A stretch of DNA of 64,000 bases from Fuscibacter oryzae (GTDB lineage Bacteria; Pseudomonadota; Alphaproteobacteria; Rhodobacterales; Rhodobacteraceae): the NCBI RefSeq assembly GCF_016765795.1, contig NZ_JAESVP010000008.1, positions 95,978 through 159,977 of the forward strand, in the 5' to 3' direction. Both the position numbers and the translations under genes were made by a program. Positions 17,901-27,800 of the stretch are shown here, piece by piece; within the stretch, counting starts at the first letter, position 1, and every line of letters starts with the position of its first letter. Under the pieces are notes generated by a model. That model was given only the letters and a program-made list of their open reading frames with translations, was not told where the DNA came from and did not search any database.

Positions 17901-19224
17901 GGACGCTGCCATCCAGGGCCTTGGCCGCACCAACCGGACCAACCAAGCGCAGCCCCCGCTGTTCCGGCCGATCTCGACCGATGTGAAGGCGGAGAAGCGC
18001 TTCCTCAGCACCATTGCTCGCCGCCTCGATACGCTGGGCGCGATCACCCGCGGCCAGCGCCAGACGGGAGGGCAGGGGCTGTTTCGGCCCGAGGACAATC
18101 TCGAAAGCCTCTATGCCCGCGACGCCCTGCGCCAGCTTTACCTTCTGATCGTGCGCGGCAAGATTGAAGGCTGCTCGCTGCAGCGCTTCGAAGCGGCGAC
18201 AGGCCTGAAGCTGATGGACAGCAATGGCATCAAGGATGACCTGCCGCCGATCACCACGTTCCTGAACCGCCTCCTGGCCCTAACCATCAAGATGCAGGGC
18301 ATTCTCTTCACAGCCTTCGAGCAACTGCTTGAAGCCCGGATTGACGGGGCGATGGCCTCTGGCACTTACGACCTCGGGCTGGAGACGCTCCGCGCCGAAA
18401 GCTTCCGCGTCACCGACCGACAGGTGATCTACACCCACCCGACCACCGGCGCAGAAACACGGCTTCTCTCCATCACGGAACGCCGCCGCAACCGGCCGCG
18501 ACTCTTGGATGAGGCTCTCGCCGAACTCGACGACCCCCGCGCTGCCCTGATGATCAACACCCGCTCGGGCCGGGCGGCAGTGCAGGTGCCCACCACCAGC
18601 CTGATGCTGGACGATGGCGAGATCGAACGGCGGGTGCGGCTGATCAGGCCCACGGAAAGCCAAAACATAGCCATCCGCCTGATGGGTGGTACGCAATGGG
18701 TCGAGACGGACCGCCCCACCTTTGTCGCCGCTTGGAATGCCGAGGTGGCTGAAGTGCCAGAGTTCACCGACAGCACACTGCACGTCGTCTCGGGTCTTCT
18801 CCTGCCAGTCTGGAAGCGCCTGCCCCAGGACGAAACCCGCGTCTATCGCCTTCAGACCGATGACGGTGAGCGGATCATCGGCCGCAGGGTCTCGCCCGCT
18901 TGGGCAGCGACGGCGACAGGGGCAGGGGTGCCGAACCTTTCCGCCGATCAGGCTTATGCCGCACTGATCGAGGGCAAGACGATCATCGATCTGACAGAGG
19001 GCCTGCAACTGCGCCGCTCCCGCGTGATGGGGGTGAACCGGATCGAGTTGACCGGGTTCACCGAAGGAATGCGCGAACGGCTGAGGGCCTACGGCCTCTT
19101 CAGCGAAATTATCTCGTGGAAACTGCGCTTCTTTGTGCCGGTTGGATCTGATGGCGCGTGTGTGCTTGCCAAGCTCTTCAACCTTTGGCCTATCTCCCGC
19201 ATTTCTGAGCGTGAGGTTGCCTGA
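14911..19224 (+). CDS. Strawberry-notch-type methyltransferase/helicase fusion (1437 aa)
   Basis: The N-terminal third is a class I SAM-dependent methyltransferase: motif I LEPSAGTG (residues 144-150) and the catalytic NPPFS (209-213), typical of DNA adenine methylation. The rest is a strawberry-notch SF2 helicase: Walker A GDGTGAGKG (about 493-501), DESHAM Walker B (about 601), SATGATT, and a C-terminal half with GLGRTNRTNQAQPP. Proteins with this fusion are common on alphaproteobacterial plasmids and ICEs beside Toprim and DUF2493 genes, as here, and are thought to protect or process incoming DNA; the exact activity is unproven. The stop overlaps the next start by one base, so the two are coupled. 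Confidence 0.85.
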   Translation: MNDLSPATLAQAPVASATAILAAAGLLLPSLERGKRVDAPMLRTAMESAFGASDASGLWDWKASYEACEVATALFLRKYGRAIFRQADAPAARLATLAKIVDLLPSHTRRSEESQALQQFSTPIPLGLAALTAAAIGHDDVVLEPSAGTGLMAILAEISGGSLILNELADTRADLLASLFPALSISRFDAAQIHDHLDPAAVPSVVLMNPPFSAMANVTGKVQDAAFRHIASALSRLAPGGRLVTITGAGFGPDMPAWRDAYVGLQARARVVFSAAIDGSVYARHGTTFPTRLTVIDKIPADDPTRFPASPGIAPDVATLLGWIADRVPPRPTVELPKPPSPTSPARSVRGYLARANAAPAVRKPVSSPTAVELVYETIDAARSDAARLSDAIYEEYGLQSVRIPGAVPHPTKLVQSAAMASVAPPHPTYRPLLPADICQRLSDAQLETVIYAGEAHSDHLAGSWTMDKTFDTVSAAAEAASGAVRFRRGFMLGDGTGAGKGRQSAGIILNNWLRGRRKAVWISKSDKLIEDAQRDWSALGQERLLVTPLSRFAQGKPITLSEGILFTTYATLRSDDRGEKVSRVRQIVDWLGRDFDGVIIFDESHAMQNAGGGKGERGDVEASQQGRAGLRLQHALPDARVVYVSATGATTVHNLAYAQRLGLWGGEDFPFATRAEFVEAIEAGGVAAMEVLARDLRALGLYTARSLSYDGVEYELVEHQLTEEQRRIYDAYAGAFAVIHNNLDAAMEAANITGSDGTLNRQAKSAARSAFESTKQRFFGHLLTSMKTPTLIRSITADLAAGQACVIQIVSTGEALMERRLAEIPTEEWNDLTVDVTPREYVGSYLQHSFPVQLYEPFTDGEGNLSSRPVFRDGQPVECREAVRRRDEMLEQLGSLPLVPGALDQVIQHFGTEVVAEVTGRSRRIIRKGEGPAARLAVETRAPSANLAETSAFMDDQKRVLIFSDAGGTGRSYHAELSAKNQRLRVHYLLEPGWKADAAIQGLGRTNRTNQAQPPLFRPISTDVKAEKRFLSTIARRLDTLGAITRGQRQTGGQGLFRPEDNLESLYARDALRQLYLLIVRGKIEGCSLQRFEAATGLKLMDSNGIKDDLPPITTFLNRLLALTIKMQGILFTAFEQLLEARIDGAMASGTYDLGLETLRAESFRVTDRQVIYTHPTTGAETRLLSITERRRNRPRLLDEALAELDDPRAALMINTRSGRAAVQVPTTSLMLDDGEIERRVRLIRPTESQNIAIRLMGGTQWVETDRPTFVAAWNAEVAEVPEFTDSTLHVVSGLLLPVWKRLPQDETRVYRLQTDDGERIIGRRVSPAWAATATGAGVPNLSADQAYAALIEGKTIIDLTEGLQLRRSRVMGVNRIELTGFTEGMRERLRAYGLFSEIISWKLRFFVPVGSDGACVLAKLFNLWPISRISEREVA

Positions 19225-20288
19225 TGTCCCGTATTGATGCCGCAGATTTGGCGCAGCGCCTTGGCCAACAGGCCGAGGCTGTCTGTCGAACCTATCTTTC
19301 CAACGGGCGCAGACAGGGCAACTACTGGCAGGTTGGCGATGTCCGCAACACGGCAGGGCGCTCGATGTTCGTTCGCCTCACCGGCCCCGCTTCAGGCAAG
19401 GGTGCCGCTGGCAAGTGGCAGGATCCATCAGAAGGCAGCCACGGTGATCTCCTCGACGTGATCCGCGAAAGTCTCGGGCTTAGGGACTTCGCCGACGTGC
19501 TCGAGGAGGCCCGGCGCTTCCTTAGCCTGCCGCAGCTGGAACCGATCCCAAACGCCCCAACCCCGAAGCTCGCCCCCGCACTCTCTGGATCGTCGGAAGC
19601 GGCGCGGCGGCTCCTCAGTATGTCCAGTCCGCTCAAAGGTTCGCTGGCTGCAACCTATTTACGGTCCCGTGGCATCACAGAACTCCGCGACACAAGCGCC
19701 CTGAAGTTCCACCCCAACTGCTACTATCGGGGGCAGGGCGAGGATCAGACCGAGACCTGGCCCGCCATGATCGCTGCCGTCACCGACCATGCAGGCAAGG
19801 TCACCGGTGTGCACCGCACTTGGCTTGCGCGTGATGGCGGCTCAAAGGCTCCTGTCGACACACAGCGGAAGGCGATGGGGGATTTGCTCGGCCACGCGGT
19901 CCGGTTCAGGGTGGCCAAAGAGGTCATGGCAGCGGGGGAGGGCATCGAGACCGTGCTCTCCCTCCGACAGGCCCTGCCCAAAATGCCGATGGCTGCAGCG
20001 CTGTCGGCCGGACATCTCGCAGCCCTCCTCTTTCCGGCACATCTGCGCAGGCTCTATATCGTCCGCGACAACGATCCGGCGGGGGACGGTGCAAGGGATA
20101 GCCTGGTCGCCCGGGCCCACGAGGTTGGGATCGAGGCCATCACGCTCTCGCCAAGCTCAGGGGATTTCAACGACGATCTCACCACCCGCGGTCTGGATGC
20201 ACTTCGGGCGCATATCCGGGTGCAACTCGCGCCAGAGGACGTCAGTCACTTCCTGACGCAGGATCATGTGACCCGTCGCAGCGGGTGA
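19224..20288 (+). CDS. Toprim-domain protein, plasmid primase-like (354 aa)
   Basis: The N-terminal half (YWQVGDVRN, GAAGKWQDP, GDLLDVI) resembles the region preceding Toprim in plasmid-encoded primase-like proteins. The C-terminal half is a Toprim domain with the metal-binding Glu in GEGIETVLS and the acidic DNDPAGDGA motif, then SGDFNDDL. It probably synthesises or processes nucleic acid during plasmid transfer or establishment. No zinc-finger is visible. It overlaps the strawberry-notch stop by one base and the two form an operon. Confidence 0.8.
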   Translation: MSRIDAADLAQRLGQQAEAVCRTYLSNGRRQGNYWQVGDVRNTAGRSMFVRLTGPASGKGAAGKWQDPSEGSHGDLLDVIRESLGLRDFADVLEEARRFLSLPQLEPIPNAPTPKLAPALSGSSEAARRLLSMSSPLKGSLAATYLRSRGITELRDTSALKFHPNCYYRGQGEDQTETWPAMIAAVTDHAGKVTGVHRTWLARDGGSKAPVDTQRKAMGDLLGHAVRFRVAKEVMAAGEGIETVLSLRQALPKMPMAAALSAGHLAALLFPAHLRRLYIVRDNDPAGDGARDSLVARAHEVGIEAITLSPSSGDFNDDLTTRGLDALRAHIRVQLAPEDVSHFLTQDHVTRRSG

Positions 20289-20612
20289 TCCCAGAGGTCC
20301 GATCTCATCACGGGCATACGAGGCTGCAGTTCCATCAGCGGGACCGCGCCTCGGCCTTCTAGAGGGCGAGCGGCCCACAACCGGTCCGGTCAGGCAATGG
20401 CGGCGCCCGACTATTTTCCGCCGGCGGCGATCCACCCCACGCGACAAATCGCGCGGGGACCCCGTCTCGCCGCCTTTGCATCGCGAGGCAAAATAGTCGG
20501 GCTTGGCCATCGAGGCCCTCGCAAGAGGCTCGGGCTGCCAGACCGGACCGCTTGTCGGCTTTTCGTCGCCATGAAGGCCGCGACGGTCGCGGTCCAGACG
20601 ATGGAGCATCCC
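20289..20612. other. Leader region between the Toprim and DUF2493 genes
   Basis: 324 bases with no independent gene. An in-frame extension of the DUF2493 reading frame starts at 20397, but its sequence is low in family resemblance. The region contains the inverted repeat listed at 20405-20502. Confidence 0.4.
20405..20502. repeat. Perfect 13-bp inverted repeat with 72-base spacer
   Basis: GCCCGACTATTTT at 20405-20417 is mirrored exactly by AAAATAGTCGGGC at 20490-20502. The spacer contains further self-complementary GC-rich pieces (for example CGCGCGGGG). It lies about 110 bases before the preferred DUF2493 start and may form a structured leader, or be the end pair of a tiny miniature element. 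Confidence 0.55.
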
Positions 20613-21539
20613 ATGTACGCCCATGACGAATTCGAACCTGATCACACCTCCTCGCCGACCGACACCATGATCCAGGACCTTCAGCTTTATGGCTACCGTC
20701 CCGCAGCGGGCGAGGCCGATCCCCGGATCACGCCCCAAGACCACGTCATCCAGACCGCCGTCGCCGACATCTTCGACGCCTTGATCTCCACGATGGCCGA
20801 CACCAGCCTCGATTTCGACCTCGACGAGATCCTCTGGTCGACCGTCAACACCTTCCACCGCGCCGCCGAGCGGATCGAGACCAAGCTCGACGATAACGAG
20901 CAATCGCAGAAACGCCTTCAGCGCGAACAGGACGGCTCCGAGGTGAAATCCGTCCAGCTTGAAACCCTGATCGACATCGGCCAGGGCCTGATCGACCGGC
21001 GCGAGAGCATGGAACTCTTCCGCGAAACCGCCGCCGACCTCTTCCTCAAAGCCACCGGCACGCACTGGTCACCGCGCTCGGGCTCGCGCACCAGCCATCG
21101 CCACCTGACCGCCGCGATGATCGACAGCCGCGACTTCATCGCCGCCAAGAAACGCGCGGAGACCGAGAGCCTGGTGCCTCCGGGACCCAAGGTTGCCTTC
21201 TCGGGCGGGGACACAACCGATCACCGGCTGATCTGGGACCGTCTCGATCAGATCCACGCCAAACACCCCGACATGGTACTGTTGCACGGCGGCTCACCCA
21301 AGGGCGCCGAGCGCATCGCGGCCACCTGGGCCTCCAACCGCAAAGTGCCGCAGGTCGCCTTCAAGCCGGACTGGACCAAACACGCCAAGGCCGCGCCCTT
21401 CAAGCGCAACGACCAGATGCTAGACTGCATGCCGATCGGTGTCGTGGTCTTCCCGGGCACCGGCATCCAGGACAATCTGGCTGACAAAGCCCGCAAGATG
21501 GGCATCCCGGTCTACCGCATGGCGACGGGCAGCGCGTAA
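20613..21539 (+). CDS. DUF2493 domain protein (308 aa)
   Basis: From MYAHDEFEPDH the protein has an acidic N-terminal helical part (about residues 1-165) and a C-terminal DUF2493 domain (about 180-300). The domain has VAFSGGDTTDHRLIWDRL, then VLLHGGSPKGAERIAATWA, VAFKPDW and VVVFPGTGIQDNLADKARKMGIPVYR. This is a SLOG-like Rossmann fold related to nucleotide-binding or lysine-decarboxylase-like proteins. It is a usual companion of strawberry-notch and Toprim genes on plasmids; its function is unknown. ATG 20613 was chosen over 20397 because the upstream extension is not family-like and spans an inverted repeat. Confidence 0.75.
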   Translation: MYAHDEFEPDHTSSPTDTMIQDLQLYGYRPAAGEADPRITPQDHVIQTAVADIFDALISTMADTSLDFDLDEILWSTVNTFHRAAERIETKLDDNEQSQKRLQREQDGSEVKSVQLETLIDIGQGLIDRRESMELFRETAADLFLKATGTHWSPRSGSRTSHRHLTAAMIDSRDFIAAKKRAETESLVPPGPKVAFSGGDTTDHRLIWDRLDQIHAKHPDMVLLHGGSPKGAERIAATWASNRKVPQVAFKPDWTKHAKAAPFKRNDQMLDCMPIGVVVFPGTGIQDNLADKARKMGIPVYRMATGSA

Positions 21540-21540
21540 C

Positions 21541-21780
21541 AGGCCGTGTGAAAACTCGAGTGTGCCTCGTCATCGACGGGGTACCTTCGACGTGCGTCAG
21601 ACTTCCCCGTCATCTCGGTGGCTGCCGAAGGCTGATGCTGCGGATTATGTTGTAAGCCAGTACCGAGAGCGCCATTTCCGTTTGGGTTCCCCGAAGGCCG
21701 CGGGTCAGGAACGTTCGCTTCGCGCCCCCATTTCAGTCGTTTGTCAGACTGCCCGCAAACGGCCGCGTCTGGCCAAACCG
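21541..21780 (-). pseudogene. 3' remnant of an IS transposase (IS1182/IS5-like) with one element end
   Basis: On the minus strand, about 21725 to 21600, a frame encodes TFLTRGLRG, then TEMALSVLAYNIIRSI, the hallmark C-terminus of IS1182/IS5-type transposases (usual TEMxLxVLAYN). An in-frame stop and a frameshift interrupt it upstream near 21745. Just beyond its stop the sequence GAGTTTTCACACGGCCT (minus strand, 21541-21557) looks like a terminal inverted repeat. The rest of the transposase is absent. It abuts the end of the Bil operon and may mark how that block arrived. Confidence 0.6.
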
Positions 21781-21914
21781 CCACGCGATACTTTGGTCAA
21801 ACACTGCCAGCCGGCATCGCGGCGCCAAGTCATTGTCTGTCGCCCACGTGGGAACGCATAGACCCGCCAGCACATCGGCGACGTGGCCGTCCATCGCCCC
21901 AAACCCGGCGAGCT

Positions 21915-23293
21915 TCACCTAGCGGGGGCCATTGGCAGAGCGGAAACGTGACCGTGGCTGTAAACAGGCGCAGGCATGATGATGGTCGCTACATCGTCAA
22001 GTGAATCGCTCGCGGTCGCAAGAAGCTCGTAGGCGCTGCCCCCATGAAGTCGGCGTAACAACTCCGAAACCGCCAAAACTGCTGCCAGCAGCCCAACAAA
22101 CGGCACGCCCACAGTTCGCGAGGCGAGTGTGGCCAATCCACATTCGTCCATCCCGTCAGCAGCCATGGTCGCATAGGCGGGCAGGTGAAGATCGCCGCTT
22201 GCCGGCACGTTTACGCCAGACCAGATCGACCGCGCAGAGCGCGACGCGGGAAAGGTGTGCAACGACAGGCCACGGAAGCCATCGGGACCGGCACCGAGCC
22301 CGGCCTCGACCACCAAATCGAAGAGCGCATCTTCCAGCGCGCTACGCGCTAGTGCATTGTCGACACCGCAGAACGCGACTCCTGGTTCACTGGCATCACG
22401 CCCCGTCCATGCGCCGAAGCGACGCTCTTCGATCACCACCTTGAATCCGCGTGTCTCGAGCCAAGCGGCCGCCATCCGAGTCTTCTTTTGCCCGACCGTA
22501 GCAGGAAACGTCAGTAGCGAGGTGCTGACGTTAGAATCGGCCAGTGTATCGAAGTCCTGAAGCATCAACTCGACCTCATACGGGTTGGCATATGGCAGGG
22601 CAGCTAGTGCCCAGCAGAATGCCTGGCCAAGATTGCCAAGCCCAATCAGCCACAAGCGCGACGGCAGAAACTCAATCACCGGCTCGTCCAGATCCACATC
22701 GTGCCAAGATGCTTCAGGCCGCCACAGCGAAAGGCCGGTAGCGCGGTGCCCGGCCATTGGGTGATCGTCTGCGAGATAGCTGAAAACCTCGCCAACGCAG
22801 CACGCAGCAGCCACCATCGGCGCAAGCGCGAAATTTTCATCGTCGGCAAGGCTCACCCCATGCTGCAACGGTGCAACGCCGCCTCGCCACCCCTCCCAGG
22901 TCATCCGCCACGCCGGCACCCCTGTCGGCACAGAGAGCGCGTTGCCAATCACCGCGACCGGCAAGTTGCCGGGGGATGTGTCGGAGCATCTGCCTCCCAA
23001 CTCTGCAACGGCGTCCCGTAGCTTGCTGGCTTGGGCCAGCGCAGTGAGGCTTTGGCAATCCGGAACGCCCACGACCGTAACCCCTCCGAGAAGCGTCCGG
23101 TGCGCTAGATTCACCAGCGTCAGTACAGCCACTTGTTTGGCGCGCGATGTCTCGATGTCGGCCCCGACATGTACTGCCAGGCTGAAGCCTTCCAGCATCG
23201 TAAGCGCCGCGGCGTAGGTGTCGGCGCGCCCGCTGTCCATGAAATATTTTGCGGTCCGGTGCAGGTTCTCTGCGCTTATCTCGTTGCTCATCC

Positions 23294-23297
<4 letters not shown>
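21915..23297 (-). CDS. bilD: BilD: ThiF/E1-like ubiquitin-activating enzyme (460 aa)
   Basis: The C-terminal two thirds form an E1-type adenylation domain. LWLIGLGNLGQA (about residue 205) is the ATP-binding loop, LMLQDFDTLADSNVSTS matches the D-x-D...N arrangement that binds ATP-Mg, and FCGVDNALARS follows. GMDECGLATLASRTVGVPFVG near the C-terminus contains a Cys in the place of the E1 catalytic cysteine. The N-terminal about 190 residues are a separate domain specific to these bacterial E1s. It should adenylate the C-terminus of BilA and pass it to BilB. ATG 23297 overlaps the bilC stop (ATGA); ATG 23291 is an alternative. It is the last gene of the seven-gene operon. Confidence 0.85.
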
Positions 23298-24257
<960 letters not shown>

Positions 24258-24749
24258 TTAGCCCTCCACTCGCTTTTCCGGGACGAGATCGAAGCAGACG
24301 GCGCAGGTTTCGCGATCCGTCAACTCGTTCAGCGGTGTGTCGCTCGCCGGGCGGCGCGTCGTGCCGCACATCTGCAGCACGTGCTCTGCAGCGTCATGGG
24401 CACTGAGCTTGAACTTCTCGGTCGCCCATGCCTTGGCGCGACGCACGCGCGCGCCAGGGGTGAACTTGTGGGTCTCTGTCTCGGCCAAATAATTGACCGT
24501 AACCTCGATCTTCTTGCACTTGGTGACATGCACATGCGAGCCCTGCTTGATTCCGACGACGGAACCCGTCGGCGTCATGTCGTGCGGCAGTTCGGCCTCG
24601 TCGACGAAGATCACCGTCTCGTCGTCGACTTCGACGCCGGCATTCGCAATGAGGGCCAGCAGATCGCTTACGAACGCCGCCTCGGCAATCTCGACTTCGA
24701 CTGCGCTTTGCAGCGCATGGCTGCGGATGAAGATGGTTTGGTTGGGCAT
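24258..24749 (-). CDS. bilA: BilA: double ubiquitin-like protein (163 aa)
   Basis: Two tandem beta-grasp (ubiquitin-like) units are visible: residues about 1-78 (IFIRSHALQSAVEVEI ... GSHVHVTK) and about 80-155 (KIEVTVNYLAETETHKF ... AVCFDLVPEK). BilA of known bacterial ISG15-like systems has the same two-domain architecture. The protein ends in Gly, so the C-terminus may be ready for conjugation without trimming. Cys residues at 149 and 152 (CAVC) are notable near the tail. In known Bil systems this modifier is attached to phage structural proteins and spoils progeny. It is followed after three bases by bilB. Confidence 0.85.
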   Translation of the reverse strand: MPNQTIFIRSHALQSAVEVEIAEAAFVSDLLALIANAGVEVDDETVIFVDEAELPHDMTPTGSVVGIKQGSHVHVTKCKKIEVTVNYLAETETHKFTPGARVRRAKAWATEKFKLSAHDAAEHVLQMCGTTRRPASDTPLNELTDRETCAVCFDLVPEKRVEG

Positions 24750-24831
24750 CGGGTGTTTCCTTTCCGGGTCAGTTGGACCCTCTGAAAAGGAAGCGCCGCC
24801 AGCGCCAGAAAATGGGGCGGTCGGCTAGGCT

Positions 24832-27800
24832 CTAGCCACCGCAGGTGAGATAGTAGGGACAGCCCGGACAGTTACGGCCAACCTCGGGATGAAAATCGCC
24901 CGCCTCAATACTTGCGATCGCCTCAGAGTATCGTTCTAGCAATTTGCCATCGTCCTTGAAGGGCTGTGCTACGCGCTCACCTGAGGCGAGGTAATAGGTT
25001 TCGACAACACTTCGACGTCCCGGGTACAGTTGGCGTACCCCGAGCCGCAGCAGCGCGTAGATCGCCTTGTTGTGTTCAGACTTTGACTTCTTGCCGGTCC
25101 GCACCCGCTGAACGGTGACAGTTCCGTCAACGCCCATGATCACGCGGTCTGGGATCAAGGTGATTGAGCGGCCGTCGAGCGGAACGGTCCATTCACGCCG
25201 GTCGTAGTGTCCCGTCTCGGCGAGCACAGTCTCGGCCATGCGTTCAATCATCTGCCGCGCGATACCGCGATAGTATTTCTCAAATGGATGTTTTGTGGGG
25301 CCGCTCGATTTCCAGTCAGCCTCCAGACGTACAAGCGCGCTGGTAACGGACACGCTATTCCCGGCGGCCCGCTCTGCCTCCATCCATCCGACCGTCCTGT
25401 AGACACACCCATGAAAACTGACATATGCGGAGCCTTCGGGACCGCCCTGCAGCCCGTCTGCGGCTTGATAGCCATATCGGGCGGGACAATCGATATAGGT
25501 GTCGAGGTCGGTAGCTGCATAAGCAACCAAGGGATGTAGGGCGCGTGTGAGACCTGTCTGGCCGCTGGGCTGAGGGGTCGGCGAACGATGGGTGGTTGTA
25601 AGCGGGCCGAGCACACCGAGGAACTTGGAGGCGCTCGCCGCCCGCGATGTATATCTGTCGGCGCGGCTTAGGGCCAGATGGTCACGCGCGCGCGACATTG
25701 CAACAAAAAACAGCGATCGTTCTTCGTTGTCGTGATCGTCGGCACCCATTGCGAGGCGCGCAAGCGAGGGTGGCGGCGGAATGCGGACTGGCTTTCGGCT
25801 ACTTGGCATGTACATCGTGGCGATACCCGGCAAGTGCACACCGCGGAACTCTAGGCCCTTGCTGCCGTGGATCGTCATGACGCGTACAGCGTCCATATCG
25901 GTCGCTTCCGAGGAGATCGCGCGGTACGCAGTGTCTTCGTTGAGTGCCTCGATGCGCCTGATGCGCGCAAGGAATCGACGCCGGCTCCGTTCTCCTATCG
26001 CCCCGAACTCTGCCGTGACCTTGAGAAACTGGTAAATCGCTACGAGTTGCTGTTGAGCGGCTGGGTCCTGTCGTACAAGCAGGGGGCGCAGATAGTTACT
26101 GCGCTCAAACAGCCACGTCGTGAGCATTGTCCACGGTGAAGCATGGAGCATGCCGCTGAGTTGAACACCCAGCCTTGCAAGGCCAACCCGCCCCCGATCG
26201 CTTAGATCTGGAACGTCCGCTGTCCGGGTGAGGGCGTCCAACACGCCTATTTCATTCGCACGACTCCATTTCACCAGAGCAAGCGCGTCGACACGCAGCA
26301 CGCCGTATTCGGAAAGCCCCGCGAGCCGAGCAAGGCCGATGGCCCCACTTTCAGCATCTAGTGCCAGCAGGGAAAGCAGATCGCGAATTTCCGGTCGTTC
26401 AAACAAGTCGCCCAAATAGAGGAGCGGTACATTCATCGCTTCAAGCGGCGCGGTGATGCGCGCCAATGTCAGGTGCGAACGGGCTAGGATGACTTGATCG
26501 GCAAGGGCTATTCCTTCAGCACGCAGTGCCTCGATCCTATCACGAATCCCTTCCGCCTCTTCTCGGGCGGAGGGAGCTACCAACATTCCGATGCTGCCGG
26601 GCTCCGTGCGCTTGACTTTCCAGGTTCCTGCCGAATTCATTTCATTATTAGCGAACCGCTCGAACGCACTGACGATGGGCCGCGTTGAGCGATAATTGGT
26701 GCTCAGCGCACGACGCGCACCTTGGAAGTCGTTGACGAACTGGGCCACATTATCTGGCTCGGCACCCCGGAAGCGGTAAATCGATTGACGTGGGTCTGCG
26801 ACGACCCATAGGTTGGGATTGGCGCCAGCGAACGCCTGTAAGAGCTGAGCGCTCGCGAAGTTGACGTCTTGGTATTCGTCAACGAGCACGTGCTTAAACC
26901 CCGATACATACTCCCGCACATCCGGATTAACATTGATCAGCGTGATCGAGAGCTGAATGAGATCGCCAAAATCAACGGCATTCGCCTCACGGAGCGCCTG
27001 GTCGTAGACGCGGTAGATGTGTGCGAACTCCAGCATCTTGTCTGCGGCTTCATTGGCTTCATCGCCGCTTGCGGCACGTTTCGCCTCTCCCGCCGCGTGG
27101 GCGTAGTCGTCTGGCGAGACTAGCTCGTCCTTGCAGCGCGAGATGGCGCGCAGAACCGGGGCAAGTTCGTACGCGGGCTCATAGAGGTTTTGGAAGTGAA
27201 CGAGATCGAGTTTCTCAAGGTTCTCTTCGAGCACTGCAATCGAACCGGTCTGGTCGAGCACGCGAACGGATGCGCTGAAGCCAAGCGCGGAGGGCCACTT
27301 CTTGATTAGCTCCAGCCCGAACGCGTGAAACGTGCCTACCCACATTTGGATAGCAGCTTCCGGATCGGCAGCAGATATGCGCTCGCGCATTTCTTCCGCA
27401 GCGCGGTTCGAGAAGGTGAGCGCGAGAAATTCGGTGGGCCGAACGTTCTGAGCAAGTAGGTGGGTGATGCGACTGACGAGTGTACGCGTTTTGCCCGTGC
27501 CGGGACCTGCATCGAGAAGAAGTGGACCGGCATTCCATTCCACGGCTTCCCGCTGACTTTTGTCCAAGCCGATAAGCTCGGTGGCAGGAAGCGGCGCTGC
27601 GTCGCGAAGCGGCGGTAGGAGCAGAGCACGCGCCATCTGGCTGGTGACCAACGCCACTGGCAATCCAAGCTCGGCTGCGACATCGGTGGCCCCACGCCCG
27701 TTGTCCACAAATTCCTTGCGCAACCAGTCGGCGGGACAAAGAAACTCTCCTGCGAATACGTCCGCTTGGACTTCCTTACGTTCGCTTGGCGAGTAGCCCT

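Noticed and set aside
21733..21918. 61-codon minus-strand ORF whose GTG overlaps the bilD stop
   Set aside because: The GTGA overlap is attractive, but there is no ribosome site or recognisable motif and it runs into decayed transposase sequence; probably chance.
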